64,000 bases of DNA from Oscillospiraceae bacterium (GCA_017622295.1 JAGARK010000073.1:1-64000), one strand, 5' to 3'. Counted from the stretch's first letter, positions 51,698-60,962 are shown. Made by a program: numbers and translations. The notes: a model not told the origin generated them from the sequence alone.

Positions 51698-52963
51698 ATG
51701 AAAGTGACCATTCTCCACGGCAACATCGTATCCGCCCCCGAACTGGGCAAGCTGGAAATCGTTGAAAACGGCTATCTGGTAGCCGAAGACGGCATCATCG
51801 CAGGCGTCTATGAGACTCTGCCCGAAAAGTATGCCGGCTGCGAAATCGAAGAGTGCGGCGATAACCTGATCTTCCAGACCTTCTCCGATATGCATCTGCA
51901 CGCTCCCCAGTACGCAATGCTGGGTATGGGCATGGATATGCCCCTGATCGACTGGCTGAACACCTACACCTTCCCCACCGAGGCTCACTTCGCTGACCCC
52001 GAGATGGCTCGGAAGATCTACAAGCAGCTGGCTCATGAGCTGGTTTCCAATGGTACCACTCGTATTGTTATGTTCTCCTCCCTGCACCGCGAGTCCACTC
52101 TGATCCTGATGGAAGAGCTGGAGAAGGCCGGTGTCACCGGTTACGTCGGCAAGGTCAACATGGACCGCAACGGCGGCGAAAACTACCAGGAGACCACCGA
52201 GGAATCCATGGAAGAGACCATCAAGTGGCTGGAACAGTGCAACTTCGAGCACATCAAGCCCATCATCACCCCCAGATTCACCCCCACCTGCACCAACGAG
52301 CTGATGGAGTTCCTGGGCAAGCTGGCTACTGAGAAGGATCTGCCCATCCAGTCCCATCTGTCCGAGAACACCGGCGAGCTGGCATGGGTCAAGGAACTGC
52401 ATCCCGAGTGCGCTCAGTACTGGGAGACCTACTCCATGTACAACCTGTGGAACGACAAGACCGTCATGGCTCACTGCGTCTGGTCCGATGAGCGTGAACG
52501 CCAGGCTATCAAGGATGCAGGCGTTTGGGTTGCACATTGCGGCGACTCCAACCTGAACCTGATCTCCGGCTACATGCCCATCCGCAGAATGCTGAAGGAA
52601 GGCATCCGTGTCACTCTGGGCTCCGACATCGCAGGCGGCGACCGCATCTCCATGTTCGACGTCACTGCTTCCACCATCCGCGGCTCCAAGGCCCGCCGGA
52701 TCATGGATAACTGGACCACCGATTTCCTGTCCGTTCCCGAGGGCTACTACCTGGCCACCTCCGCTGCCGCTGAGTTCTTCGGCGAGAAGGCCGGCTTCGC
52801 AGCAGGCAACCCCCTGCACTGCATCGTCCTGAAGGACGACCAGCTGCCCGCAGTCCGTCCCCTGACCATTCAGGAGCGGTTTGAACGCTGCATCTATCGC
52901 CGTCAGCCCAACGCCGTCCAGGCTGTTTGGTCCGCCGGCCGTAAGGTCTACTCCGCTGAGTAA
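51698..52963 (+). CDS. guaD: Guanine deaminase
   Basis: A 421-residue amidohydrolase converting guanine to xanthine. Metal ligands are in FSDMHLHAPQY, and further family segments are QSHLSENTGELAWV, MAHCVWSDERE, VAHCGDSNLNL and LGSDIAGGDRISMF. ATG 51698 follows AAAGGAG; the open frame further upstream to 51530 is leader. Divergent from the purine permease, it feeds xanthine to the dehydrogenase at 783-3359. Confidence 0.93.
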   Translation: MKVTILHGNIVSAPELGKLEIVENGYLVAEDGIIAGVYETLPEKYAGCEIEECGDNLIFQTFSDMHLHAPQYAMLGMGMDMPLIDWLNTYTFPTEAHFADPEMARKIYKQLAHELVSNGTTRIVMFSSLHRESTLILMEELEKAGVTGYVGKVNMDRNGGENYQETTEESMEETIKWLEQCNFEHIKPIITPRFTPTCTNELMEFLGKLATEKDLPIQSHLSENTGELAWVKELHPECAQYWETYSMYNLWNDKTVMAHCVWSDERERQAIKDAGVWVAHCGDSNLNLISGYMPIRRMLKEGIRVTLGSDIAGGDRISMFDVTASTIRGSKARRIMDNWTTDFLSVPEGYYLATSAAAEFFGEKAGFAAGNPLHCIVLKDDQLPAVRPLTIQERFERCIYRRQPNAVQAVWSAGRKVYSAE

Positions 52964-52985
52964 TCTGGCTACTACTTAATACACC

Positions 52986-53018
52986 GCTCCCGGATGCTTA
53001 GACATCCGGGAGCTTTTT
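52986..53018 (+). terminator. Guanine deaminase terminator
   Basis: GCTCCCGGATG (52986-52996) pairs with CATCCGGGAGC (53003-53013), followed by TTTTT. Confidence 0.85.
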
Positions 53019-53049
53019 CTTCATTGGTATTTTAAAGTCACTCCATTTA

Positions 53050-53115
53050 CAAATGTCATTGTAGGGACCGGCGTCCTCGACGGTCCCTACGGAGCATAAC
53101 GACAAACTGAAATTG
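53050..53115. repeat. Miniature inverted repeat R7 (diverged)
   Basis: Ends CAAATGTCATTGT and ACAAACTGAAATTG resemble the R1-R6 ends with mismatches. The interior is a hairpin GTAGGGACCG/CGGTCCCTAC. It lies between two terminators. Confidence 0.5.
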
Positions 53116-53126
53116 GCAGCCCCAGC

Positions 53127-53160
53127 AAAATGCCCGGATGCTAAAGCATCCGGGCATTTT
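53127..53160. terminator. Terminator of the nhaC-like gene
   Basis: AAAATGCCCGGATG (53127-53140) pairs with CATCCGGGCATTTT (53147-53160); usable on both strands. Confidence 0.8.
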
Positions 53161-53169
53161 CAATATTCT

Positions 53170-54474
53170 TTACTTCTTTTCCTTCATTACGAAGATGGCA
53201 ATCAGAGAGCTGACCAGCAGCAGATAGGGATAGAACAGATTGCCCATGATCTCAAAGGCAGACAGCTGCACGCCCATTTCCGCACAGGCGGAGATGGCCA
53301 CCAGCATCTGAGCGCCGTAGGGGATCACACCCTGGAAAATGCAGGAGAAGGTATCCAGCAGGCAGGCTGACCGCTTGGGGCTGATGCCGTAATCCTTGCA
53401 CATCTCCTTGGCGATGGGGTTTGCCATAACAATGGCTACGGTGTTGTTGGCAGTGGCAATATCCATGGTGCCGACCAGCAGGCCAATGCCCAGCTGACCG
53501 CCCCGGTTGCCCCGGAAAAGCCGGCGAATCAAATACAGCAGTGCATCAAAGCCGCCATAGACCCGGATCAGGGCGCACATGGCAGACACCAGAATGGCAA
53601 CCATGGAGGTCTCGAACATGCCGCTGGCGCCGCTGCCCATGGAAGAAAGCAGATTCATAAAGGTCGTCTGGCCCGTCAGGAGCATGATCACCGCGCCGGA
53701 GACGATGCCTCCCAGCAGCACAACAAACACATTGATGCCCACAATGCCGCCCACCAGCACCAGCAGATAAGGAACGACCTGCAGCAGGTTATAGGGCTCA
53801 TTGATGGGAGTGGTCTCCTGATTCATGGTGATCATCACCACGATCACCAGTGTCGCCAGAGCGGCGGGCAGGGCAATCAGGAAATTGCCCCGGAATTTAT
53901 CCTTCATGGCGCAGCCCTGGCCGTTGCAGGCTGCGATGGTGGTATCGGAAATGAAGCTCAGATTGTCGCCAAACATGGCACCGCCGATCACTGTTCCCAC
54001 GCACAGAGCCACACTGAAATTGGAAGCGCTTGCCACCTCAACCGCGATGGGGGTCAGCAGTGTAATGGTGCCAACGGAGGTACCCATGGCAGTGGAGACG
54101 AAGCAGGCAACCACAAACAGCACCGGCGCTGCAAACTGGGGCGGAATCACACTGAGCATGAAATATGCCACGCTCTGAGCGGAGCTGCGGCCCACAACAC
54201 CAACAAATGCGCCAGCCGTCAGGAAAATGAGCAGCATGGTGATGATGTTCTTATCGCCCACACCCGCACCCATAATGGCAAACTTGTCTTCGACGCTGAG
54301 CTTCCGGTTCTGCATACAGGCCACCAGAATTGCAGCCAGGAACGCAATGACGATGGGGATATTATAAAAGCCCATTGGGATTCTCAGGCCATACTCAAGC
54401 CACAGGCCCAGACCCAGGTACAGCACCAGAAACACACCGATGGGCAGCAGCGCGATTGGATTTCCTTTTCTCAT
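53170..54474 (-). CDS. Na+/H+ antiporter NhaC family protein
   Basis: A 434-residue protein with eleven to twelve predicted helices and NhaC-type segments: STAMGTSVGTITLLTPIAV, GAMFGDNLSFISDTTIAA, NTVAIVMANPIAK and GVIPYGAQML. It exchanges sodium for protons, or an organic acid for sodium, across the cytoplasmic membrane. It is monocistronic with its own terminator. The ion pair cannot be decided from sequence. Confidence 0.87.
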   Translation of the reverse strand: MRKGNPIALLPIGVFLVLYLGLGLWLEYGLRIPMGFYNIPIVIAFLAAILVACMQNRKLSVEDKFAIMGAGVGDKNIITMLLIFLTAGAFVGVVGRSSAQSVAYFMLSVIPPQFAAPVLFVVACFVSTAMGTSVGTITLLTPIAVEVASASNFSVALCVGTVIGGAMFGDNLSFISDTTIAACNGQGCAMKDKFRGNFLIALPAALATLVIVVMITMNQETTPINEPYNLLQVVPYLLVLVGGIVGINVFVVLLGGIVSGAVIMLLTGQTTFMNLLSSMGSGASGMFETSMVAILVSAMCALIRVYGGFDALLYLIRRLFRGNRGGQLGIGLLVGTMDIATANNTVAIVMANPIAKEMCKDYGISPKRSACLLDTFSCIFQGVIPYGAQMLVAISACAEMGVQLSAFEIMGNLFYPYLLLVSSLIAIFVMKEKK

Positions 54475-54560
54475 GTTTTTCCTCCGTTTTTCCGTTTTCT
54501 TGCTCTAAAAATATGTTATATCATCCTGATCTCCCGAAGTCAACGAAATAAGGCAGCATC

Positions 54561-55172
54561 TCATTTCACACGGTGTTCTCCCCTGGCGGTGCTGCGCAGT
54601 CCGAATTCCGTACCGTTCCAGATGCGCACATAGTTCATCCGGTGTTTGTAGATGATCACCGCCGTGGCGATGCACAAGATGGCCGCCAGAAGCCAGCTGC
54701 CGGAAGTCAGGCCGAAATAGATGGGAGAAGACACCACCGTCAGCGTGGTTCCCAAAACAATGTAATCCATAATCACCGTCACCAGTACCACCAGGATGAT
54801 GATGGCCACAGCGAATTTCCAGTTCATCATCAGGATCATGCCCACATAGGAGGCAAAGCCCTTTCCGCCTTTGAACTTTAAGTAGAATGGGAAGATATGA
54901 CCCAGCACAGCAGCCACACCGGCCACCGCTTCCGCGTGGGGAACCTGCGGAAACAGCGCCCGGGCCAGCCACACTGCGATCATGGCCTTGGCCACATCGT
55001 GGATGGTGGTCAGGATCCCCGCCTTCCAGCCCATCAGCATCGTCACGTTGGAGCCGCCCAGATTCCCGCTGCCGCCGGCACGCAGGTCCACATTTTGAAG
55101 TTTGGCCAGGTAATACGCCATATGAGAACAGCCAAGCAGATAGCCCATCAAAATCACCAGAATATACTTCAT
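54561..55172 (-). CDS. plsY: Glycerol-3-phosphate acyltransferase PlsY
   Basis: A 203-residue membrane acyltransferase using acyl-phosphate to start phospholipid synthesis. The three PlsY motifs are visible: GGSGNLGGSNVTMLMGWKAG, LGHIFPFYLKFKGGKGFASY and the later YKHRMNYVRIWNGTE region. About five helices. ATG 55172 follows AAAGGAGGGGG; longer frames extend into repeat R3. Confidence 0.85.
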   Translation of the reverse strand: MKYILVILMGYLLGCSHMAYYLAKLQNVDLRAGGSGNLGGSNVTMLMGWKAGILTTIHDVAKAMIAVWLARALFPQVPHAEAVAGVAAVLGHIFPFYLKFKGGKGFASYVGMILMMNWKFAVAIIILVVLVTVIMDYIVLGTTLTVVSSPIYFGLTSGSWLLAAILCIATAVIIYKHRMNYVRIWNGTEFGLRSTARGEHRVK

Positions 55173-55244
55173 AAATCCCCCTCCTTTGATTATTTTCACC
55201 ATTGTAACACAGGATCTGCGGAAGCACAAGCAGTATCGAAATTG

Positions 55245-55325
55245 CAAATTTCAGTCTGCCGTACAGATTATCGATATCGGATGTAGGGGCGGTCATTCGT
55301 AATCGGCGCTATAAACTTCAATTTG
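55245..55325. repeat. Miniature inverted repeat R3
   Basis: Left end CAAATTTCAGTCTGCC, right end ATAAACTTCAATTTG, core CAGATTATCGATATCGGATG shared with R1 and R2. It lies between plsY and the F420-ligase-like gene. Confidence 0.7.
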
Positions 55326-55332
55326 CCCGGGG

Positions 55333-55364
55333 CAAAAAAGAAGGAGGCACTTTCGTGCCTCCTT
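55333..55364 (-). terminator. Terminator of the F420-ligase-like gene
   Basis: AAGGAGGCAC (55364-55355, minus strand) pairs with GTGCCTCCTT (55350-55341), followed by CTTTTTTG. Confidence 0.8.
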
Positions 55365-55377
55365 GCGGATCATTTCA

Positions 55378-56571
55378 TTAGTTGGTGTAGTTATCGAAAT
55401 AACCCTGGATGTGGATGATGGGGGTGCCCTTGTCGCCGGAGCCGGAGGTCAGGTCGCACAGGGAGCCGATCAGGTCGGTCAGACGGCGGGGGGTGGTGCC
55501 CTGGGATGCCATATTGCCAACCAGGCTGGAGCCGTCCTTTGCGCGGATAGCGTCCTCGATGGCCTTCTTCAGAGCCTCGCCGGACAGGTCGGAGTAATCG
55601 TTATCTGCCAGGTACTTCAGCTTCAGCTCGTTGGGAGTGCCCTCCAGGCCGGGGGTGTAGGCGGGAGAAACAACGGGGTCAGCCAGTTCCCAGATCTTGC
55701 CCACGGGATCCTTGAATGCGCCGTCGCCATAGACCATGACTTCGATGCACTTACCGGTCTTCTCCAGGAAGGAAGCCTGAATGTCATTGACCAGACCCTG
55801 GCAGTCTCTGGGGAACAGCTTGATGGCGGACTCGGTGGACTTGTTGGAGCCCAGCAGGCCGTACTTCTCGTTGTAGCCGTTGCCGTCGATGGACTCGGTC
55901 AGGATGTCGTCCATACCGCAGACCTTCTCGGCGCCGGCGGCGTACAGCAGGCGCTTGGTACGCACGCGGGTGTGGATGTCGCAATTGAGGACGTTCTTGG
56001 TGTAGTCCAGAATGGCGCGGCAGTCGTTGGCGAAGATGATCTCAACCTCAGCGCCCTCTTCCCGGATCAGGTCACCATAGTACTTGACATAGTCAACGCC
56101 GGTGAAGGGATGGGGATTGGAGCCGAACAGCTGGCGGTACTTCTCTTCGGTCAGGACGTCGGAGAAGGGATTGACCTTGGCAGCGTCCAGCTGATCGAAG
56201 GAAACCAGCTCATTGCCCACTTCGTCAGAGGGATAGCTGAGCATCAGGACGATCTTCTTTGCGCCCCGGGCGATGCCGCGCAGGCAAATTGCAAAACGGT
56301 TGCGGGACAGGATGGGGAAGATGACGCCGATGGTCTCTCCGCCCAGCTTGGCGCGGACATCGGCGGCGATGGCATCGACGGAAGCATAGTTACCCTGCGC
56401 GCGGGCAACGATGGATTCGGTCATGGCAACGATATCTCGGTCACGCAGTGCATAGCCTTCGCTTTCGGCAGCTTCCAGCACGCTGTCAACAACGATCTTT
56501 GCCAGGTCATCGCCCTCGCGGATGATGGGGCAGCGAATGCCTCTGGAGACAGTTCCGACTTTTCTTTCCAT
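55378..56571 (-). CDS. Coenzyme F420-0:L-glutamate ligase-like protein
   Basis: A 397-residue protein with the F420-ligase fold: N-terminal GIRCPIIREGDDLAKIV, RDIVAMTESIVARAQGN, then a longer Clostridia-type C-terminal part (YGDGAFKDPVGKIWELADPV). Firmicutes generally do not make F420, so the true role is unknown; an amide-ligase reaction on another cofactor is possible. Promoter TTGAAA/TATAAT at 56660-56633; GAGG precedes the ATG. Confidence 0.82.
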   Translation of the reverse strand: MERKVGTVSRGIRCPIIREGDDLAKIVVDSVLEAAESEGYALRDRDIVAMTESIVARAQGNYASVDAIAADVRAKLGGETIGVIFPILSRNRFAICLRGIARGAKKIVLMLSYPSDEVGNELVSFDQLDAAKVNPFSDVLTEEKYRQLFGSNPHPFTGVDYVKYYGDLIREEGAEVEIIFANDCRAILDYTKNVLNCDIHTRVRTKRLLYAAGAEKVCGMDDILTESIDGNGYNEKYGLLGSNKSTESAIKLFPRDCQGLVNDIQASFLEKTGKCIEVMVYGDGAFKDPVGKIWELADPVVSPAYTPGLEGTPNELKLKYLADNDYSDLSGEALKKAIEDAIRAKDGSSLVGNMASQGTTPRRLTDLIGSLCDLTSGSGDKGTPIIHIQGYFDNYTN

Positions 56572-56632
56572 AATGAAAACCTCATTTCCCCGGTGGATTT
56601 CCCAACCGGATAGAATCTATTCAACACCCATT

Positions 56633-56660
56633 ATTATATCGCAGTTAAGCACATTTTCAA
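56633..56660 (-). promoter_or_regulatory. Promoter of the F420-ligase-like gene
   Basis: TTGAAA (56660-56655), 16-bp spacer, TATAAT (56638-56633) on the minus strand. Confidence 0.7.
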
Positions 56661-56773
56661 TCATTTTTTTGCAATTTCGACGGCCTGGAAATAATTTTGT
56701 AGAACCTTACAAAAATTACTTTTCTCAGGCAAGCAAAGAATGGCAGCAGGAAAATATCGGAATGTCCCGGGCT

Positions 56774-57682
56774 TTATAATTCAAATGTATCCCGGTAATG
56801 CCTGCATACAAATTCTGTAAACTCCCGAATATACTCCCGGCCGCTCTGATCCCAGCGATAGACCACATACAGATCTCTCGTGTTCATCCCGCCGGGGATC
56901 TCGAATTTCAGCAGCCGCTTTTCCGCCAGGAAATTCCGGGCAGCCCGTTCGGAAATGATGGAGATGCCCAGCCCCCCCGCCACCAGATTCTTGATGGCCT
57001 CCGGGTCGTTGACCCGGGCGGAGATATTCAGCTTTTCATCTGCCAGCCCCATCTGCTCCAGAAACAGGTCAGCGCTCTTGCGGCTGCCGCTGCCCTTCTC
57101 CCGCAGGATCAGAGGCTCCCGGAACAGCTCCGCCACCGGCGTCTCCTTCCGGCTCTGAAGCTGCAGGAAATGGGGCGTCACCGGGGTGATGATCACCATC
57201 CGGTCCCGGCAGAAGCTTTCGCAGAACAGCCCTTCCTTCTGGATGGGCATGCCGATCAGACCGATATCATAAATGCCGTCAATCAGGCCATCCACCACCG
57301 CCTGGGAATCGCTCTGGTGAATGGCGAAATAGGCGTTGGGATGGAGCTGGCCGAATTTTGGCAGGATCTCCGGCAGGACATAGGCCGACGGAATGGTGGA
57401 GGTGCCCAGATGAATGATTCGCTTGGCATCAGCCGCACACTCGAGCATCATCCGGTCCCGGAGCTCCAGCAGATTGATAGCATATTCATATAGCTTCATG
57501 CCCTCGGGGGTGACCTCAATATTCTTGGTGGTACGCATGATCAAGCGCACATTCAGCTCCTCCTCCAGTGCCCGGATGTGGGTGCTGATGGTGGGCTGGG
57601 ATATATACATATTTTCCGCGGCTTTGGTGAAGCTGTTATAGCGCACCACCGCGGCATAGGATTCCAGCTGTTTAAATTCCAT
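56774..57682 (-). CDS. Selenium-metabolism-type LysR regulator
   Basis: A 302-residue LysR regulator: winged helix (MEFKQLESYAAVVRYNSFTK, SQPTISTHIRALEEELNVRL) and effector domain. It belongs with LysR proteins found beside selenium genes, and sits after the cysteine desulfurase gene, separated only by repeat R5. It closely resembles the LysR after xdh at 3425-4324. Probable regulator of the yedE/csd/selD set. Confidence 0.88.
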   Translation of the reverse strand: MEFKQLESYAAVVRYNSFTKAAENMYISQPTISTHIRALEEELNVRLIMRTTKNIEVTPEGMKLYEYAINLLELRDRMMLECAADAKRIIHLGTSTIPSAYVLPEILPKFGQLHPNAYFAIHQSDSQAVVDGLIDGIYDIGLIGMPIQKEGLFCESFCRDRMVIITPVTPHFLQLQSRKETPVAELFREPLILREKGSGSRKSADLFLEQMGLADEKLNISARVNDPEAIKNLVAGGLGISIISERAARNFLAEKRLLKFEIPGGMNTRDLYVVYRWDQSGREYIREFTEFVCRHYRDTFEL

Positions 57683-57705
57683 ATTGATACTCCTGTAATA
57701 TGGTT

Positions 57706-57855
57706 CAAATTTCAGTTTATCGGGCAGGTGCCCGAAATGCAGAATGCAAAATTAAGGAGTTTTCTTCGAAAACAATTTAAACGTGCGCTTTGCGCACACC
57801 ATAATTCTGCATTTTGCATTGTGCTGCCTTCGGCACCACGCCAAACTGCAATTTG
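57706..57855. repeat. Miniature inverted repeat R5 (150 bp)
   Basis: Ends CAAATTTCAGTTTATC and CCAAACTGCAATTTG are inverted repeats. The interior contains TTAAGGAGTTTTC and GCGCACACCATAATTCTGCA, both shared with R6. It ends 3 bases before the stop codon of the cysteine desulfurase gene. Confidence 0.75.
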
Positions 57856-57858
57856 AAA

Positions 57859-59016
57859 TTACCTCAAAATCTCTCCCAATGCTGCCAGCGCCCGGTCCAC
57901 ATCCTCCGCTGTGTTCCACCAGCCAAAGGAGAAGCGGATGGTGCCGGTGGGGAAGGTGCCCAGGGTCATATGGGCCGAAGGCGCGCAGTGCAGGCCCACC
58001 CGCGTCATGATGCCATAATCGGCATCCAGCTCAAAGGCTGCCTGGGACAGCTCCTTCGTCAGAGTCTGGATACTGACCACGCCGGTGCGGTCAACGCAGC
58101 CGCGCTTGCCGATGATCTTCAGCAGACCGCTGCTTTCCAGAGGGGCCAACCCTTCCAGAAAACGGGCAGTCAGGGCCAACTCATGGTCACGGATCTTGTC
58201 AATGCCCGTTTCCTCCAGCCACTGCAAACCCGCGTGAAGGCCCACGATGCCCGGCAGGTTCATGGTGCCCGGCTCAAAGCGGTCCGGCATGAATGCGGGG
58301 ATCTGCTCGGTGTGGCTAATGGAGCCGGTACCGCCGGAGAGCAGCGGATCGATCAGACCGATCATCTCTTCCTTCAAAATAAAGCCGCCAATGCCCTGAG
58401 GCCCCAGCAGGCCCTTGTGTCCGGTAAAGGCCAGCGCGTCAATGTGCATTGCCTCCATGTCGATATCCATCACGCCGGCGGTCTGGGCGCAGTCCACGAT
58501 GAACCTCAGACCGTGGGTCTTACAGAATTCGCCCACTGCTCCGATGGGCAGCACGGTGCCACAGACATTGCTGGCGTGCATCATGGCGATGGCCTTCGTA
58601 TTGGGTTTGACCATTCCCTCCAGCGTCTCCAGCTTCAGGCAGCCCTCCGGGTCACAGGGAATCCGGTCAAATTCCACCCCGGCGGCCTCCAGCTGCCGGA
58701 TGGGGCGCATCATGGCATTGTGCTCCATGGCTGACACCAGCACATGATCGCCGGGCTGCAGAAAGCCCTTGAGGATCACATTCAGACTTTCGGTGACGTT
58801 TTTGGTGAAGACCACATTCTTGCAGTCGCCGCCGTTGAACAAACCAGCGAGCATCTGCCGGGTTTCGAAGACGATCTCCTCCACATCGTAGGCACCGTCA
58901 TAGCAGCCCCGGTTGATGTTGCAGCCCTGGCTGGTCATATAGTGATAGACCGCCTGAGGCACAGCTTCCGGCTTTGGGAAGGTGGTGCTGGCGTTGTCCA
59001 GATAACATTTCTCCAT
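57859..59016 (-). CDS. Cysteine desulfurase family protein (class V aminotransferase, selenium-associated)
   Basis: A 385-residue PLP enzyme: YLDNASTTFPKPEAV, the PLP lysine in FTGHKGLLGPQGIGG, and a catalytic-type Cys in RVGLHCAPSAH. It fits the EF2568-like group found next to selD in genomes with selenium-dependent molybdenum hydroxylases. It likely delivers S or Se to the YedF/DUF3343 carriers or to SelD. It is divergent from yedE; promoter at 59047-59075. Confidence 0.9.
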   Translation of the reverse strand: MEKCYLDNASTTFPKPEAVPQAVYHYMTSQGCNINRGCYDGAYDVEEIVFETRQMLAGLFNGGDCKNVVFTKNVTESLNVILKGFLQPGDHVLVSAMEHNAMMRPIRQLEAAGVEFDRIPCDPEGCLKLETLEGMVKPNTKAIAMMHASNVCGTVLPIGAVGEFCKTHGLRFIVDCAQTAGVMDIDMEAMHIDALAFTGHKGLLGPQGIGGFILKEEMIGLIDPLLSGGTGSISHTEQIPAFMPDRFEPGTMNLPGIVGLHAGLQWLEETGIDKIRDHELALTARFLEGLAPLESSGLLKIIGKRGCVDRTGVVSIQTLTKELSQAAFELDADYGIMTRVGLHCAPSAHMTLGTFPTGTIRFSFGWWNTAEDVDRALAALGEILR

Positions 59017-59046
59017 TTCCGCATCCTCGATTCGTCATTTTTGTAC

Positions 59047-59075
59047 ATAATAACATATATTTATTCGTATTTCAA
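59047..59075 (-). promoter_or_regulatory. Cysteine desulfurase promoter
   Basis: TTGAAA (59075-59070), 17-bp spacer, TATTAT (59052-59047) on the minus strand. Confidence 0.65.
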
Positions 59076-59107
59076 ATCCAATCCGCATTTTTATTAATTA
59101 ATTTTAT

Positions 59108-59136
59108 TTGCCCCTGTTTTTGCCTCGTGGTATACT
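59108..59136 (+). promoter_or_regulatory. yedE promoter
   Basis: TTGCCC (59108-59113), 17-bp spacer, TATACT (59131-59136); start near 59143. Confidence 0.65.
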
Positions 59137-59166
59137 TGTCGTATCCTAAATACTGGAGGTAGAAAA

Positions 59167-60288
59167 ATGAAAACCAAAAATGAAAAGCTCGGCATCATGA
59201 TTGCCGGTGCTGTCATCGGCATCATCGCAGTCCTGCTGGTGCTGTTTGGCAACCCCAAGAACATGGGCTACTGCATCGCATGCTTCCTGCGTGACACCGC
59301 CGGCGGCCTGAAGCTCCACTCCGCAGCCGTTGTTCAGTACGTCCGTCCCGAGATCATCGGTCTGGTTCTGGGCAGCTTTATCATGGCTACCCTGAAGAAG
59401 GAATGGGCTCCCAAGGGCGGCTCCGCTCCCTTCACCCGTTTCATCCTGGGCTTCTTCGTGATGATCGGCTGCCTGGCATTCCTGGGCTGCCCCTTCCGCA
59501 TGACCCTGCGTCTGGCCGGTGGTGACCTGAACGCTCTGGTCGGTCTGGCCGGCTTCGTTGTCGGCATCCTGTGCGGCGTGTTCTTCCTGAACAAGGGCTA
59601 CTCCCTGAAGCGCACCTACAAGCAGCCCAAGCTGGAGGGTGCTGTCGCTCCCGCGATCCAGGTCGTCCTGCTGGTTGTCCTGGTTGCTCTGCCCACCCTG
59701 CTGGTCTTCTCCGAGAAGGGCCCCGGCTCCATGCACGCTCCCATCATCATCTCCCTGATCGCAGGTCTGGTTGTCGGTGCTCTGGCACAGCGCAGCCGTA
59801 TGTGCATGGTCGGCGGCATCCGTGACGTCATCCTGTTCAAGGAGACCAAGCTGCTGTCCGGTTTTGTTGTTCTGTTCGTTGCTGCTCTGATCGGCAACCT
59901 GGTCCTGAATGCGGTCAAGGGCGGCGGCTTCTTCAAGCTGGGCTTCATCGGTGCTGATTGGGTTCAGCCCGTTGCTCACACTGCTCACATCTGGAACTTC
60001 CTGGGCATGATGCTGGTCGGCTACGGCTGCACCCTGCTGGGCGGCTGCCCCCTGCGCCAGCTGATCCTGGCCGGCGAAGGCAACACCGACTCCGCCATCA
60101 CCGTTACCGGTCTGGTTGTCGGCGCTGCATTCTGCCACAACTTCGGTCTGGCCGGCAGCGCTGCCTCCATCACTGACGGCGTTGTCGCCACCGGCGGCGT
60201 CGGCGTCAACGGTCAGGTTATGGTCATTGTCGGCCTGATTGTCTGCACCATCATCGGCTGTGTCAACACCTTCGGCAAGAAGGATTAA
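59167..60288 (+). CDS. yedE: YedE-type selenium-associated membrane protein
   Basis: A 373-residue protein with about ten helices and two YeeE/YedE-type repeats. Cysteine motifs FLGCPFRMTLRLAGGDLNAL and LLGGCPLRQLILAGEGNTD lie in each half, as expected for passing thiosulfate, sulfite or selenium species through the membrane. It begins the yedE-yedF-DUF3343 operon typical of genomes using selenium as a cofactor. TGGAGG precedes the ATG. Confidence 0.92.
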   Translation: MKTKNEKLGIMIAGAVIGIIAVLLVLFGNPKNMGYCIACFLRDTAGGLKLHSAAVVQYVRPEIIGLVLGSFIMATLKKEWAPKGGSAPFTRFILGFFVMIGCLAFLGCPFRMTLRLAGGDLNALVGLAGFVVGILCGVFFLNKGYSLKRTYKQPKLEGAVAPAIQVVLLVVLVALPTLLVFSEKGPGSMHAPIIISLIAGLVVGALAQRSRMCMVGGIRDVILFKETKLLSGFVVLFVAALIGNLVLNAVKGGGFFKLGFIGADWVQPVAHTAHIWNFLGMMLVGYGCTLLGGCPLRQLILAGEGNTDSAITVTGLVVGAAFCHNFGLAGSAASITDGVVATGGVGVNGQVMVIVGLIVCTIIGCVNTFGKKD

Positions 60289-60304
60289 GAAAGGAGAACA
60301 TACT

Positions 60305-60505
60305 ATGCTGGACGCAAGAGGTCTTTCCTGTCCCGAACCCGTTGTCATGATCCGCAAGGCCATGGCTTCCAAGGAAAACGAGTACGTCATGGTGGTCGAT
60401 AACGTCACCTCCAAGGAAAACGTCACCCGTTATGCCGAGCATCAGGGCTACACCGTCTCCGTTTCTGAAGCAAGCGGCGAATACACCTTGACTATGAAGA
60501 AGTAA
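60305..60505 (+). CDS. yedF: TusA/YedF-like sulfur/selenium carrier
   Basis: A 66-residue TusA-fold protein with the carrier motif LSCPEPVVMIRKAM; the cysteine carries persulfide or selenide. It has only the N-terminal TusA-like half of longer YedF proteins. AAAGGAG precedes ATG 60305, 16 bases after yedE. Confidence 0.88.
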   Translation: MLDARGLSCPEPVVMIRKAMASKENEYVMVVDNVTSKENVTRYAEHQGYTVSVSEASGEYTLTMKK

Positions 60506-60549
60506 TCCATTAAAATAGGAATACTTCTTTAGCGAGGAATTATCGTTCT

Positions 60550-60795
60550 ATGACTTACATTGCCACCTTCTACTCCCACTTCGGCGCCATCCGATTCAAA
60601 AAGCTCTGCACCGGCCGGGGCTGGAAAGCCCAGGTCATGCCCGTTCCCCGGGATTTAAGCAGCAGCTGCGGCACCTGTGTCCGCTACGAGGGGGATGCGC
60701 TTCATCCCACGGCAGAAATCCCCGAAGAGGTGGAGCAGATCGTGCTGGTTGGCACTGATGGCTATATCCGCCAGTATATGGCAGAGAACAGCTGA
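60550..60795 (+). CDS. DUF3343 putative Se/S carrier protein
   Basis: An 81-residue protein of the DUF3343 family, a small partner of YedE/YedF. The conserved cysteine pair is in LSSSCGTCVRYEG. Likely accepts selenium or sulfur from the desulfurase and hands it to SelD or the hydroxylase. It ends the operon before a terminator. Confidence 0.85.
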   Translation: MTYIATFYSHFGAIRFKKLCTGRGWKAQVMPVPRDLSSSCGTCVRYEGDALHPTAEIPEEVEQIVLVGTDGYIRQYMAENS

Positions 60796-60804
60796 ATCAA
60801 ACCC

Positions 60805-60834
60805 AAGGGGCTGAGGATAACCTCGGCCCCTTTT
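60805..60834 (+). terminator. Terminator of the yedE operon
   Basis: AAGGGGCTGAGG (60805-60816), ATAA loop, CCTCGGCCCCTT (60821-60832), then TT. Confidence 0.75.
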
Positions 60835-60840
60835 CAACAA

Positions 60841-60962
60841 ACACTGTCATTCCGAGCCAGTCTGCAGACTGGCGTGGGAATCCCCTGCGATTTTGGACCC
60901 GGTAAGCTATTGAAGGGGATTGCCACGTCGGCCTTCAGCCTCCTCGCAATGACGAAGACAGT
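60841..60962. repeat. MITE-like repeat with GTCATTSCGAG ends
   Basis: Left end ACTGTCATTCCGAG; right end CTCGCAATGACGAAGACAGT, which read in reverse carries the same ACTGTC and GTCATTGCGAG parts. The internal segments GGGAATCCCC and GGGGATTGCCACGTCGGC also recur in intergenic repeats of many bacteria. It separates the yedE terminator from selD and ends next to the selD ribosome site. Confidence 0.7.
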
